NCBI GenBank assembly: GCA_916048055.1
Contig: CAJZHL010000001.1
Coordinates: 1,860,001-1,924,000 of the forward strand
Direction of reading: 5' to 3'
Source of the DNA: Pedinophyceae sp. YPF-701
Lineage: Eukaryota > Chlorophyta > Pedinophyceae
DNA length: 64,000 bases
Position numbers and translations under genes: made by a program. Below, piece by piece: positions 58,176 through 64,000 of the stretch. The stretch's first letter is position 1. The number at the start of each line of letters is the position of its first letter. Under the pieces are notes generated by a model. It was not told the DNA's origin and ran no database searches. It saw only the letters and a list, made by a program, of their open reading frames with translations.

Positions 58176-58480
58176 ACAAGCGTGTCAGTGTGGGGGCAAC
58201 ACTCATCCCTCGCGTTTTTGCGCGGTCGCTGACGTTGTTCGTTGTCGGCAGCACGCGGAGGTACGAGACTGCCATGCTGCGTGGCAGGTGCGGGCAGCGC
58301 GCGACGGCGCGCAAGATGGCCGTGAGGGTTGACAGGAGGAGGTTGGGGGGTTTGTCGAGATGGGGGTGGTGGTCGGGGGGGGGTAGGGGGGGTACTGTAC
58401 TTCAAGAGCTCGGGGATGATCCCCCCCGGGCCTGACGACGTTCGGTTGTTCAGGCGTTTGAGGGCTGAGAGTCTCATCGG
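58130..58480 (-). mobile_element. Non-LTR retrotransposon (LINE-type) reverse-transcriptase relic
   Basis: On the minus strand two frames together resemble the N-terminal part of a LINE reverse transcriptase. The first, at 58477-58390, reads SALKRLNNRTSSGPGGIIPE then LLKYS, the typical 'AxKxLKxxKAxGPDGIxxELLK' block. After a C-rich break the second frame reads LSTLTAILRAVARCPHLP, then MAVSYLRVLPTTNNVSD, KTRGMSVAPTLTRLYEGA and LLRL, like 'PxxKxxxxSDxxNTRGISLxPTLxRLYExxLLxRL'. Catalytic motifs (the YxDD region) and both ends are missing. It is a short fragment of about 350 bp squeezed between the LRR flank and the RING gene. Confidence 0.6.
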
Positions 58481-58510
58481 CGTACGGTCGTCGACGCCTC
58501 GGAGCGGGCG

Positions 58511-59716
58511 TCACAACAGCGCGTTCCAGACCTGCAGGGCTACCAGCGCGGCCACCACACCCAGCGTGCTGCTGCTCAGCGCCGCGCCCAGCGGAGTCAA
58601 GTGCTCCGGAGCTGCGTCTCCGTGCGCGTGCGCGGGCCGCTGCTGCGGCGCGGGCCGCTGCCGGGGACCCCCCCCCGCGCCCTGCTCCCCGCCCGGCTCA
58701 GGCATCCCCGCAGACCCCACCCGGGCCTCCTCGGGGGGCGCGTCCTCCCCGTGGACCTGCCGCCTCCGGAGCCCCGACGCGCTCCCCCACACGTCGCCCC
58801 CAGGGCCGGTGACGCCCCCCTCGGCACCCGCGCGCTGCTCCTGCCCAGGCGCGCGCCCGTCCTGCCCCGCCGCGGCCGCCGCGGCCGCCGCCGCCGCCGC
58901 GTCGCACAGCGGGTGGTTGCATATCGGACAGGAGCTCGGCCGCGAGTACTGCGTCGAGGTGATGGCCCAGCGGTGGATGCAGTGCGCGTGGAACTTGTGC
59001 GAGCACGGGAGGCGCCGCAGCTTGTCGCCGTCCTCGTAGTCGTCGAAACAGATCCCTGCGGAACAGGCAGGGCGCGGGGCGACCGTCAGGCGGCTCGGGG
59101 TCGGGAGCGCACGTGGAGGGGGTTGCGGTGGGGGCTGCGCGCACCGCACGAGGCGCCGGTGGTCCCGCCCTGGTCGATCAGGCGCTGCACGAGCTCCTCC
59201 TTGTCCGACGGCAGCTCGCCCCCCGCCGCGCCGCCGTCGGCGCTGCTTGCCGCGCCCGCAGGGTTCAGGCCGGCCTCGCGTAGCCGCGCGCGGAGCTCCT
59301 CGACGGACATCTCGCGCAGGCGCGCGGGCGTCCTGTGCTCCTCCTCGGGCATCGCGCTCAGCGCGAACGACACTGCAACGGCGGGGAACACAGTCGGTCA
59401 GCGTCGGCACTGCCGCCACCCGACGCACCCGTCCGCCCGTCCGCGCGCGCGGCCTCCGGAGCCGCGCAGGCGCACCTTGTCGCAGCCGCTCGGCGTGCGA
59501 GGGTCCGTGCCGCGCGGTGCCGGACTGCGGGACGCCGACGCGGAAGTCGAAGAGGAGCTGCAGCGCGCCCCAGGAGCCGTGTTCGCGGCGGAGGAGGAAG
59601 TACCGGAACATGAGGAAGGACAGGAGGCCCGGGAGCAGCATATTGAGGATGAGGAAGACGGGCGACGGCCCCCACACGTCGGCTTCCGCAGCGCGCGCCC
59701 GGTGGTGCCGCGCCAT
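58511..59716 (-). CDS. Membrane RING-H2 E3 ubiquitin ligase with SAP-like helix
   Basis: Exons 59716-59476, 59372-59145 and 59055-58511 give 337 residues. The N-terminus has a membrane segment (PVFLILNMLLPGLLSFLMF). A short SAP/LEM-like helix pair follows (MSVEELRARLREAGLNPAG; KEELVQRLIDQGG). The RING-H2 finger is complete after splicing: SCGICFDDYEDGDKLRRLPC, then SHKFHAHCIHRWA, then SCPICNHPLC. A poly-Ala run and a disordered Gln/Gly/Pro region lead to a C-terminal hydrophobic tail (GVVAALVALQVWNALL) that could be a second anchor. Likely role: ubiquitination at an internal membrane; substrate unknown. Its stop lies about 30 bp from the retroelement relic, which probably falls in its 3' UTR. 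Confidence 0.85.
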   Translation of the reverse strand: MARHHRARAAEADVWGPSPVFLILNMLLPGLLSFLMFRYFLLRREHGSWGALQLLFDFRVGVPQSGTARHGPSHAERLRQGAPARLRRPRARTGGRVRRVAAVPTLTDCVPRRCSVVRAERDARGGAQDARAPARDVRRGAPRAATRGRPEPCGRGKQRRRRRGGGRAAVGQGGARAAPDRPGRDHRRLVRCAQPPPQPPPRALPTPSRLTVAPRPACSAGICFDDYEDGDKLRRLPCSHKFHAHCIHRWAITSTQYSRPSSCPICNHPLCDAAAAAAAAAAAGQDGRAPGQEQRAGAEGGVTGPGGDVWGSASGLRRRQVHGEDAPPEEARVGSAGMPEPGGEQGAGGGPRQRPAPQQRPAHAHGDAAPEHLTPLGAALSSSTLGVVAALVALQVWNALL

Positions 59717-59897
59717 GTGCGGCGGTGTCCGCGGGGGCGCCGCGGGGGTCGGGTCAGGGGGCGCTATGTGCGAGGTATACGCCTGCGTCGCGGAGCGGGG
59801 GGAGGCGGGGCGTGTGAGCACGCGCCGGGCGAGGAACCACCCGGGCTTGGCTCGGGACCGCGTCGGCGCCGCCTGCTGGGGCGTCCCGGGCTGAGAG

Positions 59898-60065
59898 TCA
59901 GGGGGTCACCTGGCCGAATATCGCCGTGAGGAATACGCGCGTGACCGCCTCGAGCACCCCGGTCGAGAGCAGCCACGGGAGCAGCACCAGGGCCAGAGGG
60001 GCCAGGCCCGAGCCCTCGTAGTGCATGACCACGCCGGGTCCGAAGTGGAAGCTGTAGAACAACAT
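59898..60065 (-). CDS. Small (55-residue) membrane protein
   Basis: Starts MLFYSFHFGPGVVMHYEGSG and has one long hydrophobic stretch (LAPLALVLLPWLLSTGVLEA) before VTRVFLTAIFGQVTP. The composition is protein-like and unlike GC-driven chance frames. An in-frame extension upstream (GPGAAA) could be coding. Small single-span proteins of this kind are often subunits of respiratory, translocase or photosynthetic complexes; no family is recognised, so no role is given. It lies 182 bp upstream of the RING gene on the same strand. Confidence 0.5.
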   Translation of the reverse strand: MLFYSFHFGPGVVMHYEGSGLAPLALVLLPWLLSTGVLEAVTRVFLTAIFGQVTP

Positions 60066-60675
60066 GGCTGCGGCACCTGGGCCGGCCTGGCGCGGCGGCG
60101 TCGCCTGTCGAGTGCGCACAGGAGGTTCGAATCACCGCGGAGAGTCCAGGGCGTGACGCCCGCGGTCCGGCGCGGCTGGACGTGCTGGCCCGGCAGCCAT
60201 TCCCCGTCGCACAGCAACTGCCCCGAGCGCCGCCGGGCGTCTCCCGAGCAGGCGCCCCGAGCGGCCGGGCCGCCCGCCCGACCCCGCGGGAGGCTCCGGG
60301 GGCGCGGTGCAACTCGGGGCGTTCAGGGGCGCTCTGGCGCGCTCATTGGGCCGCTCCGTGCGCGCGCTGCGGGGACTCCTCGGCTCACGATCAGACCGAA
60401 TCGCGTGCCCCGTTGCTGTGCGCAGTTCGGCCCCGCCAGGCTGAATTCCTTGCCCGTCTCTTCCGCGGGCCAGCAGCCGCTTCGAACCGCCTCGGGAGCC
60501 CCGAGCACCGCGGCAGCGGCCTCTCTACGTCTGTATACAGGCGGCACTGATAGCGGGCGTCGCTGTTCGCGACGGCGCGATGCTCCCGCCTCGTTGCTTG
60601 TAGCTGCGCGGAGCCTGGCGGTGCTGGTGGGCGCGGGCAAGGGCGCACAGCAGCGCTCCGCGCGACGCTGCGGGC
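60066..60675. other. Intergenic, divergent region before LRR gene
   Basis: These 610 bp lie between the small membrane protein (minus) and the LRR protein (plus). The T-arm-like GGTTCGAATC at 60123 has no matching stem or acceptor, so no tRNA is called. Nothing else is seen. Confidence 0.45.
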
Positions 60676-63999
<3,324 letters not shown>

Positions 64000-64000
64000 G

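Noticed and set aside
60115-60140. T-arm-like GGTTCGAATC suggesting a tRNA
   Set aside because: The flanking bases do not pair as a T stem, and no acceptor, D or anticodon arm is found around it.

Overview
The window is nuclear DNA from a eukaryote. Almost every protein-coding gene is cut by spliceosomal introns, and I placed 49 introns by requiring reading phase and protein similarity to agree on both sides. The DNA is very GC-rich, so long spurious frames lie opposite most real exons. The gene content fits a flagellated, probably photosynthetic protist: axonemal proteins (CFAP47, MYCBPAP), a protein-only RNase P of plant type, and biosynthesis of pantothenate (panB) and biotin (BIO2). A GC-rich green alga, haptophyte or similar lineage fits; the sequence alone does not decide. 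Most introns are about 88-125 bp, begin GTGCG or GTGAG and end GCAG. First introns are often 300-480 bp, and three introns begin with GC.

Layout. 1-9024 (-): most of CFAP47, running off the left edge. 9540-13202 (+): MYCBPAP, head-to-head with CFAP47. 13458-14446 (+): ALY/REF mRNA export factor. 14523-15383 (-): a J-domain protein and a TPR protein. 15731-17984 (-): a secreted cysteine-containing protein. 18495-20568 (-): PRORP, head-to-head with 21191-22063 (+): tRNA adenosine deaminase ADAT2. 22420-23770 (+): HAD-family hydrolase. 24086-25339 (+): membrane-anchored GT25-like glycosyltransferase. 25373-26645 (-): panB. 27420-31900 (-): SCAPER homologue. 33076-39322 (-): Listerin (LTN1). 39576-41276 (-): biotin synthase, head-to-head with 41741-43215 (+): fatty-acid hydroxylase/sterol desaturase-like protein. 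43664-45816 (-): a Lys/Ala-rich protein with a frame break. 47081-48858 (+): ZIP metal transporter. 49628-51163 (+): PDI of the thioredoxin plus ERp29-like type. 51690-58128: a tandem duplication of F-box-like/LRR genes, both copies frameshifted, with three copies of a flanking repeat. 58130-58480: a non-LTR retrotransposon reverse-transcriptase relic that ends in a perfect 19-bp inverted repeat. 58511-59716 (-): membrane RING-H2 protein. 59898-60065 (-): a 55-residue membrane protein. 60676-62692 (+): LRR protein. 62781-63741 (-): adenosine kinase, whose first exon lies beyond the right edge.

Themes. Two divergent pairs are matched in function: two axonemal genes (CFAP47/MYCBPAP) and two tRNA-maturation enzymes (PRORP/ADAT2). 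The accessory part is 51-58.5 kb, where a repeat-rich LRR family is expanding, contracting and decaying next to a retroelement scar. No complete new multi-gene system was recognised. The most unusual items are the LRR tandem, the retroelement/hairpin junction, the changed zinc ligand in PRORP, and the very short intron or frameshift in the Lys/Ala-rich gene.
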